Shown: positions 16,549-25,338, numbered from the stretch's first letter. The stretch is DNA of 64,000 nucleotides from JALYNX01 sp963749415 (GCA_963749415.1 CAVVMG010000001.1:2108001-2172000), one strand, 5' to 3'. A program made the numbers and translations. The notes: generated by a model from the sequence alone, not told the origin.

Positions 16549-16962
16549 TCACTCGTCCTCCTCGACGAAGATCTCGTCTCCGGCGGTCCTGTCCGCCAGA
16601 TAGCGGTCTCGGTTCCACAACTCGACGTGGTCGAAGACTCCGACCACTGCCACCTCGGTGCTCCCCTCCAGGGCGGCGAACGTGCGCAAGTCGGGCTTGA
16701 CCAGGAGCCGCCCCGACTTGTCCATGGTCTGCAGGTCGGCCCCACCGAACATGGTCCTGGAGAAGCGCCGTCCTCCCCGGTTCTGCTCTCGCTCCATCAC
16801 TTCGGTGGCCTTTGCCTGGAAGTCGTCAACGGAGAAAACGACGAGCTGGCCGTCCTGGCCTTTGGCAAGGACACAACCCTCCTCGAGACCACGGCGGAAA
16901 GTGGAGGGCATGACCACCCGTCCTTTCCCGTCGAGACTGTGGAAGAACTCGCCAAGGAACAC
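16549..16962 (-). CDS. mraZ: MraZ, dcw cluster transcriptional regulator
   Basis: A 137-residue protein with two SpoVT/AbrB-like swapped-hairpin domains. The first is about residues 5-50 (GEFFHSLDGKGRVVMPSTFR) and the second about 75-125 (LQTMDKSGRLLVKPDLR). MraZ binds direct repeats upstream of its own gene and controls the dcw operon. The start is GTG at 16962. The box array at 17016-17060 lies just upstream and is the expected target. It is the first gene of the cluster. Confidence 0.95.
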   Translation of the reverse strand: MFLGEFFHSLDGKGRVVMPSTFRRGLEEGCVLAKGQDGQLVVFSVDDFQAKATEVMEREQNRGGRRFSRTMFGGADLQTMDKSGRLLVKPDLRTFAALEGSTEVAVVGVFDHVELWNRDRYLADRTAGDEIFVEEDE

Positions 16963-17015
16963 TTCTTCTCGTTTCCGTCCGTCCGCACCTTGCGACCCCC
17001 TGGTCGGGTCTGTAC

Positions 17016-17060
17016 GCCACTATGACCCACTTTCCCCCACTTGTCAACACTTTCCGCCAC
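17016..17060 (-). promoter_or_regulatory. mraZ promoter overlaid by five 10-bp-spaced MraZ boxes
   Basis: Read on the minus strand, GTGGC, GTGTT, GTGGG, GTGGG and GTGGC occur every 10 bp (17056-60, 17046-50, 17036-40, 17026-30, 17016-20), each separated by five bases. This is the GTGGG-N5 layout known for MraZ. The same stretch holds TTGACA (17042-17047), a 17-base spacer and CATAGT (17019-17024), a good sigma-70-like promoter. Bound MraZ would cover both promoter elements, so autorepression of the whole dcw operon is likely. Confidence 0.8.
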
Positions 17061-17183
17061 ATGACCATCTCGGAGTCCCACACCGGCGCTACGAGTCCAA
17101 TGCGCAATCCGCACGAACGCGCAGAAATGGACCAGCGGACAAGCGGAAGAGCGGATCAGCGGTTAACGGCCGGTGCTACCCGG

Positions 17184-17687
17184 CTAGGCGCTTTTCGCGC
17201 CCAGATACGGGTGCCAGGCGGGATCGACCTGGTACCCGGTGGAGGCATAGATCCAGGCGTACTGCCGGGGTGGCCCCGGCTTGCTGTCGAGGCGGAGCCC
17301 GGCCTCTGCCGGCAGACGATCGCCCTTACGGATATTGCAAGGCCGACAGCAGGCGACCACGTTGTCCCAGGTGTGGTCCCCGCCCTTGGACCGGGGCATG
17401 ATGTGGTCCAGGGACTCGGCGGGCCCACCGCAGTACTGGCATCGGTGACCGTCCCTGCCGAACACGGCCCTTCTCGTCACCGGGGCCGCCCGGCGGTATG
17501 GGACCTTGACGAAGCGATTGAGGCGGACCACCGATGGCACCTCGACCGTCGCGCTCTCCGAAGACCACAACTCGTCCCGGCCGACCACCATGCTTGCCTT
17601 CTGATGCAGCACCAAGACGACCGCGCGTCGTGTGGTCACCACAGAGAGCGGCTCATAACTCGCGTTGAGTACAAGGACCCTGGCCAT
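17184..17687 (-). CDS. HNH endonuclease family protein
   Basis: A 167-residue protein of the actinobacterial HNH type that begins MARVLVLNASYEPLSVVTTR. The nuclease domain has a CQYCGG and CCRPCN pair of zinc-binding knuckles around the HNH residues (LDHIMPRSKGGDHTWDNVV). The C-terminal tail is about 35 residues. These proteins are widespread single genes in Actinobacteria, and their biological role is not firmly known. It lies upstream of mraZ on the same strand, with the mraZ promoter between. Confidence 0.9.
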   Translation of the reverse strand: MARVLVLNASYEPLSVVTTRRAVVLVLHQKASMVVGRDELWSSESATVEVPSVVRLNRFVKVPYRRAAPVTRRAVFGRDGHRCQYCGGPAESLDHIMPRSKGGDHTWDNVVACCRPCNIRKGDRLPAEAGLRLDSKPGPPRQYAWIYASTGYQVDPAWHPYLGAKSA

Positions 17688-17715
17688 GAGGTGTGTTGGT
17701 TCGTCTAGCGCGACG

Positions 17716-18297
17716 TTACCAAGCGGTTTCGGGAAGGTTGGCGTCCGCCATGGCCTCTTCCCCGGTGACCGCGCCGATCGCCGAACCGACGCCCTGTGCC
17801 AGGGCCGCCGCCCAGCCGTCGGCGAGATCGGCCTCGCCGCGGCGCTCTACCCCGGCGACCGAGGCGATCACTACCAGATGCCCACGGTCGTCGATCGACA
17901 CCTTCGAGATCCCGGTCGGGGGTCTGCCCAACACCTGACTCCACGCATCAGATAGGCCCTGAGCGATGGCGGTGGGGTCGGGGGGAACCACCCGGAACGA
18001 CCTAACGGAATCACCGATCACCTCGACCCGGGCCCCCCCCTTGATCGGTGTGATCTTCACGTCGACGCCGAGACCCTGCTGCCCCGCGAGCGGTGTTCTG
18101 CCCACCCGAAGCGTCGGAAATGCCTGAGACCGAACGCTATAGGCCACGAGGAGGGCCCGCACCCTTTCCAACACCTCGGCCTCGTCCGCTTCGGGCTCGA
18201 GGCGGACATTGATGCCCCCGCCGTCGTCTTCAAGATTCACCGACACTGCGGCCACCCCAGGGATGTCCTGGAGCCGGTCGACGAGCTTGGCAGTCAC
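17716..18297 (-). CDS. Hypothetical protein, 193 aa, coupled to a 78-aa protein
   Basis: No family was recognised. GTG at 18297 was chosen because it overlaps the upstream gene's stop (GTGA at 18294-18297). The first 45 residues (VDRLQDIPGVAAVSVNLEDD...) predict a beta-alpha-beta pattern that may resemble a small ferredoxin-like fold. The middle has another beta-rich stretch (GVDVKITPIKGGARVEVIGD). The C terminus is Ala-rich and may be helical. No membrane segment or signal is visible. With the upstream gene it forms a two-gene operon divergent from moxR. Confidence 0.7.
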   Translation of the reverse strand: MTAKLVDRLQDIPGVAAVSVNLEDDGGGINVRLEPEADEAEVLERVRALLVAYSVRSQAFPTLRVGRTPLAGQQGLGVDVKITPIKGGARVEVIGDSVRSFRVVPPDPTAIAQGLSDAWSQVLGRPPTGISKVSIDDRGHLVVIASVAGVERRGEADLADGWAAALAQGVGSAIGAVTGEEAMADANLPETAW

Positions 18298-18530
18298 GAC
18301 AGGCTCCTCATGGTGCGGCGCCAACGGAGATAGATGGCCAGGTCTTCGGAGCGGACAGGTGCAGCATCGTCGCCGTACGCGGTGTGCATCCGCCAGGCGA
18401 GATAGTGGGGGGACGGCATGAGTCGATCACGTCCCCGCATGGCGACACCGGCGCGAAGCGCTTCCCACAGCAAGACGGGCGTGCGTATCAGCCTCCAGAG
18501 ACCAGTGCGCAACCCCAGCCGTTGTCCCAT
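18294..18530 (-). CDS. Small basic hypothetical protein, 78 aa
   Basis: A 78-residue Arg-rich protein (MGQRLGLRTGLWRLIRTPVL...) of unknown family. An amphipathic N-terminal half is followed by MPSPHYLAWRMHTAYGDD and YLRWRRTMR. The ATG at 18530 has an AAGGG about 10 bases upstream. Its stop overlaps the next gene's GTG, so both are likely made together. The Trp/Tyr-containing central part looks like a real conserved segment, but no function can be given. Confidence 0.6.
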   Translation of the reverse strand: MGQRLGLRTGLWRLIRTPVLLWEALRAGVAMRGRDRLMPSPHYLAWRMHTAYGDDAAPVRSEDLAIYLRWRRTMRSLS

Positions 18531-18564
18531 TGAGCCAAACCCTTTCCCCGGGGAACACTCTAGC

Positions 18565-18592
18565 TTGTCCAGTTCGTTGTCATCTGTACAGT
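18565..18592 (+). promoter_or_regulatory. Candidate promoter of the moxR operon
   Basis: TTGTCC (18565-18570), a 16-base spacer and TACAGT (18587-18592) resemble -35 and -10 elements, about 34 bases before the chosen TTG start of moxR. The spot lies between divergent genes, where a promoter is expected. Confidence 0.4.
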
Positions 18593-18625
18593 CTTGCTAC
18601 CAGAAATGAGACTCGGGAGTCGTCT

Positions 18626-19606
18626 TTGAGCGAGGCCACACCACAACAAATCGCAACATTCAGCGAGCGATTCGACCGTATTGCGGCAAACGTAGAGAAA
18701 GTGATCCAGGGGAAGCGGGACGTCGTCGAGCTCGTCCTCCTCGCCCTGGTCGCGGAGGGCCACGTCCTCGTCGAAGACGTGCCCGGAGTGGGCAAGACAC
18801 AACTCGCCAAGTCTGTGGCCCGCTCCATCGACAGCATCTTCAACAGGGTCCAGTTCACACCCGACCTGCTGCCCTCGGACGTGACCGGGGTATCGGTTTG
18901 GGACCGCAACCGAAGTGAATTCGAGTTCAAGCCGGGGCCGATCTTCGCCAACCTGGTGGTAGGAGACGAGATCAACAGGGCGAGCCCCAAGACCCAGTCC
19001 GCCCTCCTCGAGGCGATGGAGGAGCGCCAGGTCACCTCGGATGGCGTGACCCGTGCCCTCCCTCTCCCCTTCATGGTGATGGCCACCCAGAACCCATTGG
19101 AGCATGAGGGCACCTACCCGTTGCCCGAGGCCCAGCTCGACAGGTTCATGATGCGGGTGGTGATCGGATACCCGAGTCGGGCCAAGGAGCTCGAGATTCT
19201 CGACACCCACGGGGTGCGATCCACCTTCCTCGACCTCGAGCCGGTGGTCACGATCCGGGAGGTCGATGAGATGGTCATGATCGCCCGTGATGTAGCGGTC
19301 TCGCAGTCGGTGAAGAACTACATCGTCGATCTCGTCGATGGCACCCGAAGCCATCCCGATGTCCTGCTCGGTGCCTCCCCGCGCTCGGCGCTCTTCTTGC
19401 AGCGCCTGGGCCGGGCCAACGCCGCCTCCCAGGGCAGGGAATACGTGACCCCCGACGATGTGAAGACCCTCGCCCACCCTGTGCTCGAGCATCGGATGTC
19501 CTTGCGACCCGAGGCCCAGATGCGGGGAGAGGCGATCGGTGACGTGATCGACGAGGTCATGTCCCGCCTCCGGGTACCGGGAACCACCACCCGGATCGCC
19601 ACCTGA
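18626..19606 (+). CDS. moxR: MoxR family AAA+ ATPase
   Basis: A 326-residue MoxR-type chaperone ATPase. Walker A is VPGVGKTQLAKS, Walker B is LVVGDEINRASPKTQ, and ATQNPLEHEGTYPLPEAQLDRF holds the sensor 1 and arginine-finger region. Such proteins usually remodel or activate partner proteins encoded next to them, often with VWA or DUF58 proteins. TTG at 18626 was chosen because GGGAG lies 7 bases upstream and homology begins soon after; an open frame extends to 18530. It is the first gene of a moxR-DUF58-transglutaminase operon. Confidence 0.92.
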   Translation: MSEATPQQIATFSERFDRIAANVEKVIQGKRDVVELVLLALVAEGHVLVEDVPGVGKTQLAKSVARSIDSIFNRVQFTPDLLPSDVTGVSVWDRNRSEFEFKPGPIFANLVVGDEINRASPKTQSALLEAMEERQVTSDGVTRALPLPFMVMATQNPLEHEGTYPLPEAQLDRFMMRVVIGYPSRAKELEILDTHGVRSTFLDLEPVVTIREVDEMVMIARDVAVSQSVKNYIVDLVDGTRSHPDVLLGASPRSALFLQRLGRANAASQGREYVTPDDVKTLAHPVLEHRMSLRPEAQMRGEAIGDVIDEVMSRLRVPGTTTRIAT

Positions 19607-20784
19607 TGCCAACCTTGCGGGGCTGGGCCTTCTCGGGTGCCGGCCTCGCCCTGGTGGTGCTCTGGTTCGCCCTCGGCGACCTGGAGCTCCTCCTGGCGGC
19701 GCTGTTCCTCCTCATCGCCGTTCTGGGGGCGATGATCTACGTGCGGAGCCGCCGGCCCCAGCTCGAGGTGAGCCGAAGGCTGGGCTCGGCAATCGTCCAT
19801 GACGGGGACACGACCGGGGTCACCCTCCTCATCGAGAACCGCTCCCGGCGCTCGGTGAGCGACCTGACGATCGAGGACGACGTCAATCGGCTGGGCATGG
19901 CCAGCTTCGAGGTGGCACGGATCAAGCCCTGGGAGACGACCAGCGCCAGCTACCGGGTCACCTGCAAGCCCCGGGGCGTGTATCGGGTGGGGCCGACCAC
20001 TGCGAGGAGCACCGACCCCCTGGGACTGGCCGAGACCCGCTCCGACCTCGGCCCGGTGGACCGGATCGTGGTCTACCCGGCTCTCGAGGACTTGAGCGGA
20101 TTCCCCATCGTCAGGGGCCAGGACCCTGCGATGGCCGCCTCCCGGCCGGAGCACAGCCGCCGCGGCGGCGAGGACTTCTACACCCTGCGCGCCTATCAGC
20201 GCGGCGACGACCTGCGCCGGGTGCATTGGCCGTATTCGGCGCGCACCGACGAGCTGATGATCCGCCAACTGGAGACTCCGTGGCAATCGCGGGCCCTGGT
20301 CCTCCTCGACATTCGCTCCGGCAGCTATGAGTCACAGGACGCATTCGAGAAAGCGGTCTCCGGCACCGCCTCGGTGATCACGCATCTCATCGGGTCCGGT
20401 TTCGACGCCGACCTCTGGGCCGGTGACGCCGAGCCGATCGACGCCTCCAGGTACGGCCCGGCCATGGAGCGCCTGGCACTGGTCCAGGCGGACCCTTTGA
20501 TCGACATCCAGGCCGTCGCCACCAGGATTCGCCAGAAAGGCGGTGGCGGCGCCCTGGTGATCGTGACCGGCCTCGCCGACCGTTCCATGCTCTCCGTTCA
20601 GCAATTGCTCGCCAGGGATTACCCGACGACGGTTCTGATGACCGTGTCCGAATCGACCTCGCAGACACTCGTCGCGTTCCACCGGCTCGGGGTCGCGACC
20701 GTCTCCATCGAGCCCGATCAGCTCTGGGCGCCCGCTTGGATGGCCACATTGAGGACCTCATGGACAACAGCCTCGGTCGGCTAG
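19606..20784 (+). CDS. DUF58 domain membrane protein
   Basis: A 392-residue protein with two adjacent N-terminal membrane helices (about residues 8-46). A beta-rich region follows, then the DUF58 signature YQRGDDLRRVHWPYSARTDE and the start of a VWA-like fold (RALVLLDIRSG). It is the normal partner of MoxR; the two probably work on envelope proteins, though the biochemistry is unproven. Its ATG overlaps the moxR stop (TGATG), and its 3' end overlaps the transglutaminase gene by 25 bases. No metal-site motif typical of true VWA proteins is evident. Confidence 0.88.
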   Translation: MPTLRGWAFSGAGLALVVLWFALGDLELLLAALFLLIAVLGAMIYVRSRRPQLEVSRRLGSAIVHDGDTTGVTLLIENRSRRSVSDLTIEDDVNRLGMASFEVARIKPWETTSASYRVTCKPRGVYRVGPTTARSTDPLGLAETRSDLGPVDRIVVYPALEDLSGFPIVRGQDPAMAASRPEHSRRGGEDFYTLRAYQRGDDLRRVHWPYSARTDELMIRQLETPWQSRALVLLDIRSGSYESQDAFEKAVSGTASVITHLIGSGFDADLWAGDAEPIDASRYGPAMERLALVQADPLIDIQAVATRIRQKGGGGALVIVTGLADRSMLSVQQLLARDYPTTVLMTVSESTSQTLVAFHRLGVATVSIEPDQLWAPAWMATLRTSWTTASVG

Positions 20785-23081
20785 CCGGGATCGCAGCCTT
20801 CGTCCTGATGCTGGCTCGCATGGGCCGGCTTCTCGATACCAGCGAGCAGGCGCCGCAATGGCAGCTGATCATGGTTGCCGCGGCCCTCCTCGGCGGGGTT
20901 GTCTGGTGGCTGCTCGGCCAGTTGACCAAGAGCACCCGAATCCAGATCGCGGTCTTCGCCGTGCTCGGCCTCGCCCTCTTTCTACGGACCGCTGTCCCCC
21001 ACACCCTGATTGCCGGCTTCGTGCCGACGGTGGATACCCCTGCCGAGTTGGTTCGTGAGATGGGTCAGGCCTTCGACCTCATCCGCTTCGGAGTCGCCCC
21101 GGTGTTCCCCACACCGGGGCTGATTGGCGTCCTCGCCATCCTGATGTGGGTCATCGGCGCCCTCTACACGTGGGGTGCCCGGGGCGGGCCTGCATATGCG
21201 ATGGTCATCCCGTCGCTGGCTCTGTACCTGCAGTTCGCAGTAATGGACCGGATCCCGGCGGGGCGGGGGTGGATGGTGGCATCGATAACCGCGATCGCAC
21301 TCGGCATCGCCGCAATCGCCCTCGACCGGCGCGAGGAGAGCGGACGCCTCCGCGATGTCGACGGGCGGCCGCTCCCCCGGCGGGCGCAAGCCGTCACCGT
21401 CACCGCAGCCCTGCTCATCGGATTTGGCGCGATTTACGCCACCACCGCCTCCGCCGGGTTGGTGCCCCCGAGCGGGAACCTGCAATGGCGCCTGGGTGGT
21501 GGCTACGGGCCGGGATTCGGTGGGGTGGCCTTCGACCGGCTCGCCGACCTGCAACAGCGGATCATCACCCGATCCAACGCCCAGCTGTTCCGGGCGACAC
21601 TCAGTGAGAACGCACCCGACCCCAACGAGGTGTATTGGAGGATGGAGAGCCTCGACGTCTTCGACGGCACCCGATGGCGGCCATCTCTCCAGGATGCCGA
21701 GTTCTACGCGCCCGGCACTTCGGGAGGAGATCCCGAGCACACGTACCGGGGCACTACCGAGACGTTCACCTCACGGGTGCAGATCGACCTGCTCCGCTCC
21801 CCGGTCGTGCCCACAGCAGGGATCGCCGAGGTCCTGCAATCGGACACCATCGACGTAAATGGGTTCCAGACCACGCCAGATGGCTCGGTCCTCTACCAGG
21901 CGCAACTCGGACAGGGCGACCAGTACCAGGTGGAGACGATATTCCCCGTGGTCGACGCCGACCTCGGCGCTTTGGCCTCCCTGCCCAACGGGACACTGAG
22001 CCCGATGTTCCAGAACGCCGCCGAGGCCGGAGAGTTCACTGCAGAGCCGGCTCCCCCACCGGGTCCCCGAACCAGGCCCGATGACATCGACCGGTTCATC
22101 CAGCTCCCAAACGAGATCCCGCTCGCGGTTCTCAGCCTCGCCCGTCGAGAGACACTGGGCGCCAGCACCGACTTCGAGCGCGCCTGGCTGTTGGAGAACT
22201 GGTTTCGGGAGACCGGCGACTTCGTCTACTCCACCCAGGTCTCCACCGGGCACGACTCACTCGTTCTCGAAGCATGGCTGACCGACCCGGACTCGCTCAA
22301 CTACCGGACGGGATATTGCGAGCAGTTCGCGGCAGCCATGGCGGTCCTCGGCCGGGGCCTGGGTATCCCGAGCCGGGTCGTCTGGGGGTTCACGCCGGGT
22401 GACGTCCAGACCCAAGCCGATGGCACCGAGGTCATCGTCGTCCGTGACAACAACGCACACGCATGGGTGGAGATGTGGATCGACGGCTTCGGCTGGGTCA
22501 AGTTCGACCCAACTCCCCGCGGTGACGGCACCCAGCCTGAGAGCATCACCGCCCAATTCGATCCCGTCGCATACCTTCCCCCGCCCGACCCCAACGCCTC
22601 TGCCGGACCGGACCGCCCCGGATTCATCGACGACAGCCTTACCCCCGAGGTCGACGCCGAGGGCAACCCCATCGGCCGTGGTGGGGCCCGCATCGACCTC
22701 ACCGATTGGTGGTGGGTGCTTCCGACCCTGGCCGCCCTCGCGGCCGCGATCCCGCTGTCCAAGTTGGTCCGGCGCCGGCGTCGGATGAGCCGACTGGCCG
22801 AAGGTGATGTGACCGCATTGTGGGAGGAGATCGTCGACCGTCTCGCCGACCTCGGAGACCCCATCCCGGAGCACGAGACTCCGCTCGAGTTCGCCTCCCG
22901 GACCGACCAGCGGCTGATCCCGCTCGCCCGGTCCTATTCGGCGGCGATCTACGGAGGGCGCAACGGGCAAGGGTCTTCGAAAGACATCGCCGTGGTCGAC
23001 AGGTGGATCAAGCAGAGCTACGAGGAGAGGCAGCGGGCGGTCGCCGCCTTCAGCCTGAAGTCGCTCGCCAGGCGAGACTGA
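20760..23081 (+). CDS. TgpA-like transglutaminase-domain membrane protein
   Basis: A 773-residue protein with an N-terminal block of about six membrane helices, a periplasmic transglutaminase-like domain, one C-terminal helix (about residue 650) and a DUF4129-like cytoplasmic tail. The Cys-His-Asp triad is seen in RTGYCEQFAAAM, NAHAWVEMW and VKFDPTPRG. The ATG at 20760 was chosen because GAGG precedes it; a TTG at 20736 is possible. The moxR-DUF58-transglutaminase order is common in Actinobacteria. The substrate is unknown, but a role in cross-linking or cleaving envelope proteins is plausible. Confidence 0.88.
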   Translation: MDNSLGRLAGIAAFVLMLARMGRLLDTSEQAPQWQLIMVAAALLGGVVWWLLGQLTKSTRIQIAVFAVLGLALFLRTAVPHTLIAGFVPTVDTPAELVREMGQAFDLIRFGVAPVFPTPGLIGVLAILMWVIGALYTWGARGGPAYAMVIPSLALYLQFAVMDRIPAGRGWMVASITAIALGIAAIALDRREESGRLRDVDGRPLPRRAQAVTVTAALLIGFGAIYATTASAGLVPPSGNLQWRLGGGYGPGFGGVAFDRLADLQQRIITRSNAQLFRATLSENAPDPNEVYWRMESLDVFDGTRWRPSLQDAEFYAPGTSGGDPEHTYRGTTETFTSRVQIDLLRSPVVPTAGIAEVLQSDTIDVNGFQTTPDGSVLYQAQLGQGDQYQVETIFPVVDADLGALASLPNGTLSPMFQNAAEAGEFTAEPAPPPGPRTRPDDIDRFIQLPNEIPLAVLSLARRETLGASTDFERAWLLENWFRETGDFVYSTQVSTGHDSLVLEAWLTDPDSLNYRTGYCEQFAAAMAVLGRGLGIPSRVVWGFTPGDVQTQADGTEVIVVRDNNAHAWVEMWIDGFGWVKFDPTPRGDGTQPESITAQFDPVAYLPPPDPNASAGPDRPGFIDDSLTPEVDAEGNPIGRGGARIDLTDWWWVLPTLAALAAAIPLSKLVRRRRRMSRLAEGDVTALWEEIVDRLADLGDPIPEHETPLEFASRTDQRLIPLARSYSAAIYGGRNGQGSSKDIAVVDRWIKQSYEERQRAVAAFSLKSLARRD

Positions 23082-23085
23082 GCCG

Positions 23086-23586
23086 TCAGGAGCCGGAAGC
23101 CCGCTGCTCCTCCGCCACGTCGTCTTCCACCCGGCGCAGCATGTCGAGGAAACGGCTTCGGTCCAACTCGAATCGGGTGACGTCTTCCTCCACCTCCCGG
23201 GCGATCTCGTCGATTGCGACGAAGAACGCCAGTTGCCCCTGGCGAAGGGCGTCCATGAGCTCCCCGTCGTCGGAGCCGACATGAAAAATGGTCTGCCCGT
23301 CGGTCACCAGCTTCACATGGGCCAGGTGGTCCTCCATCTCACCTTCCCGGCGCAAGTAGTCCCACGCTCGTCGCACCCGCTGCAGTGACATCCCGTTGTC
23401 GAGAAGGCTCCTGACGACGCGAAGGGCGACCAGGTCACGGAAGGAGTAGAGGCGCCTCACCCCGGGTCTGCCCCCGGTCTGCTGCATCGACGGTTTGACG
23501 AGTCCCACCCGGTCCCAATAGCGAAGTTGATGATGAGTGCAATTGGTCAGCCGGCAAGCCTGCTCGGCTGTGAATGACTGCTCCAC
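23086..23586 (-). CDS. MerR family transcriptional regulator
   Basis: A 166-residue regulator with an N-terminal MerR winged helix (TAEQACRLTNCTHHQLRYWDRVGLVKPS ... RRLYSFRDLVALRVVRSLLD). It continues into a helical dimerisation stretch and ends in a Glu/Arg-rich tail. There is no cysteine cluster for metals, so the ligand is unknown. The GTG at 23586 is preceded by AAGGGA. It is convergent with the transglutaminase gene with only four bases between. Confidence 0.88.
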   Translation of the reverse strand: MEQSFTAEQACRLTNCTHHQLRYWDRVGLVKPSMQQTGGRPGVRRLYSFRDLVALRVVRSLLDNGMSLQRVRRAWDYLRREGEMEDHLAHVKLVTDGQTIFHVGSDDGELMDALRQGQLAFFVAIDEIAREVEEDVTRFELDRSRFLDMLRRVEDDVAEEQRASGS

Positions 23587-23610
23587 TCGTCCCTTCCTAC
23601 AACTCAGCTA

Positions 23611-23730
23611 CGACCCTGAGGGTGGGGCCGTTTCTCCTCCTCGGTGCGGTGCGTCCCATCCTCTCTGGGACCTCGCCGGGGCGGGAACACTAGCGGTTCG
23701 GCAGAGGGCGCGACGCTGAAGGTGGGGACG
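23611..23730. repeat. Two 20-bp direct repeats exactly 100 bp apart
   Basis: The stretches 23611-23630 and 23711-23730 match at 17 of 20 positions (consensus CGACsCTGArGGTGGGGmCG). They lie in the 158-base gap between the MerR gene and the DUF3040 gene. The gap also has a small hairpin, GTCCCA/TGGGAC, at 23652-23671. The repeats could be operator copies upstream of the MerR gene or leftover duplication. No other feature is seen in this gap. Confidence 0.35.
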
Positions 23731-23744
23731 GTTTCGCCGGCTCT

Positions 23745-24041
23745 TCAGTCGTCGTCCGGCTCGGCTTGCGGACGCTGCCATCCGCGTGCCCGGATCCCAT
23801 TGACGAGCACGGTGGCCGAGACGACCAGGACCGCGAAGCCGAGGAAAGCCACCACGGTCCTCGTTTGGAAGAAGCCGATGACGATGGCGAGGCCGGCGAT
23901 GACGCCGAGGATGGCGAGCCTGGTGCCGATTCGCGAGGGCCTGCTGATGTCGCGCACGGCGCGCGCGAGCTCAGGATCTTCCTCGTAGAACTGGCGCTCG
24001 ATCTCCGCCAGGATCTTCTGTTCGTTGTCGTCGAGGGGCAT
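23745..24041 (-). CDS. DUF3040 family membrane protein
   Basis: A 98-residue actinobacterial DUF3040 protein. The conserved head MPLDDNEQKILAEIERQF is followed by ELARAVRD and two membrane helices at about residues 42-82. The tail is short and acidic. GAGGAA precedes the ATG. In other Actinobacteria, DUF3040 genes often lie near dinB or the dcw cluster, as here. The function is unknown. Confidence 0.9.
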   Translation of the reverse strand: MPLDDNEQKILAEIERQFYEEDPELARAVRDISRPSRIGTRLAILGVIAGLAIVIGFFQTRTVVAFLGFAVLVVSATVLVNGIRARGWQRPQAEPDDD

Positions 24042-24106
24042 TGCTTCCTCGTGATAAAACTAGATCCAAGCCCTGCCGACACAATACACGCCACCCGGAA
24101 TCAGTT

Positions 24107-25288
24107 TCACTGGGATTGGTCGCGATCGGGGGCCGGGCTCGGAACGAGGCGTGCGGGCTCCACGGATCGCTCGCCAAAACGCTCGCGGACCCCCGAAACC
24201 GCATCGGCCAGCTTCTGCCACTGCTCGCTGCCGTCGAGGCTCAACTGCCGGGGCTCGTCGCCGACCTCGAGCTTCGAGCCGCCCAACCCGAGCAGCCGGA
24301 CCGGACGATCGAGATCGACGTCTTCGAGAAGGCCGATCCCACAGCCATACAGGTCGCGCGGGCTATCGATGGGCTCACCGGTGAGGCTGCGTGTGATCGT
24401 CGTGAAGTCTTCGTAGCGGACCTTCACCGTCACGGTGCGCGCCGCCAGACCGGTCCTCCGCAATCGCCCTGAGAGCCTCTGGGCATGCGCCAGGAGCGCG
24501 GTCTCGATGACGGCCCTCCCGACGAGGTCGCTCTCGTAGGTCTCCTCCACCGACACCGATTTGGCCTCCAGGTCGGGCTGGACCGGGCGGTCGTCGATCC
24601 CGTTGGCAAGAGCCAGCAGATGGCGCCCATTGGCCGCGCCCAGGGCCGAGACCACGGTCCGCTCGGGCAGTTCGGCGAGCTCACCGATCGTCGCCACGCC
24701 GAGACGCTCCAGGCCGGCGAGGGTGGCCGGGCCCACACCCCAAAGGGCCTCAACCGGGAGAGCATGGAGGAAATCGAGCTGCGCCGACCTGGGGACGTGG
24801 AGACAGCCATCGGGCTTGGCCGAGGCCGAGGCGAGTTTGGCCATGAACTTGGTGGCTGCCACCCCGACCGATGCCGGCAAGCCGATTCGCTCCCGGATCT
24901 CGGCGCGGATCCCCTCCGCAACGTCCATCGGCGTCGGGTAGTGCCGTTTCAGGCCCGAAACGTCGAGGAACGCCTCGTCGAGGCTGAGGCCCTCGACATC
25001 AGGCGTGAACGACCTGAAGATCTCGAACACCTGCTCCGAGACCAACGAGTAGCGATGGTGATCGGGGTGGATGACGGTCAGTTGCGGGCACAGTCGCAGG
25101 GCACTGATCGTGGGTTGTGCGGACCTGACACCGACCGCCCTCGCCTCATAAGAGGCGCTGGCGATGACTCCTCTGTTCCCGGTGCCGCCGACCGCCACGG
25201 GCCGGCTCCGAAGCCCGGGGTCGGTGAGCCTCTCCACTTCCACGAAGAACGCATCCATGTCGACATGGAGGATGGGCTCGGTCCACAC
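24107..25288 (-). CDS. dinB: DNA polymerase IV
   Basis: A 393-residue Y-family translesion polymerase. The catalytic motifs are ILHVDMDAFFVEVE and LSLDEAFLDVSGL. Helix-hairpin-helix and little-finger domains follow, and a QLSLDG stretch near the C terminus may bind the sliding clamp. The GTG at 25288 lies six bases after TAACTT (-10-like), suggesting a leaderless message. No LexA box was found in the short divergent region. DinB copies synthesise across damaged bases at low fidelity. Confidence 0.94.
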   Translation of the reverse strand: MWTEPILHVDMDAFFVEVERLTDPGLRSRPVAVGGTGNRGVIASASYEARAVGVRSAQPTISALRLCPQLTVIHPDHHRYSLVSEQVFEIFRSFTPDVEGLSLDEAFLDVSGLKRHYPTPMDVAEGIRAEIRERIGLPASVGVAATKFMAKLASASAKPDGCLHVPRSAQLDFLHALPVEALWGVGPATLAGLERLGVATIGELAELPERTVVSALGAANGRHLLALANGIDDRPVQPDLEAKSVSVEETYESDLVGRAVIETALLAHAQRLSGRLRRTGLAARTVTVKVRYEDFTTITRSLTGEPIDSPRDLYGCGIGLLEDVDLDRPVRLLGLGGSKLEVGDEPRQLSLDGSEQWQKLADAVSGVRERFGERSVEPARLVPSPAPDRDQSQ

Positions 25289-25294
25289 CGAGCC

Positions 25295-25300
25295 AAGTTA
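25295..25300 (-). promoter_or_regulatory. Probable -10 element of dinB, leaderless
   Basis: TAACTT on the minus strand ends six bases before the dinB GTG at 25288. Transcription would begin at or next to the start codon, as often seen in Actinobacteria. No convincing -35 hexamer is present. Confidence 0.35.
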
Positions 25301-25338
25301 CCCGGGACCGGGGACAGGTTCAGGCAAACTGTCATCCG

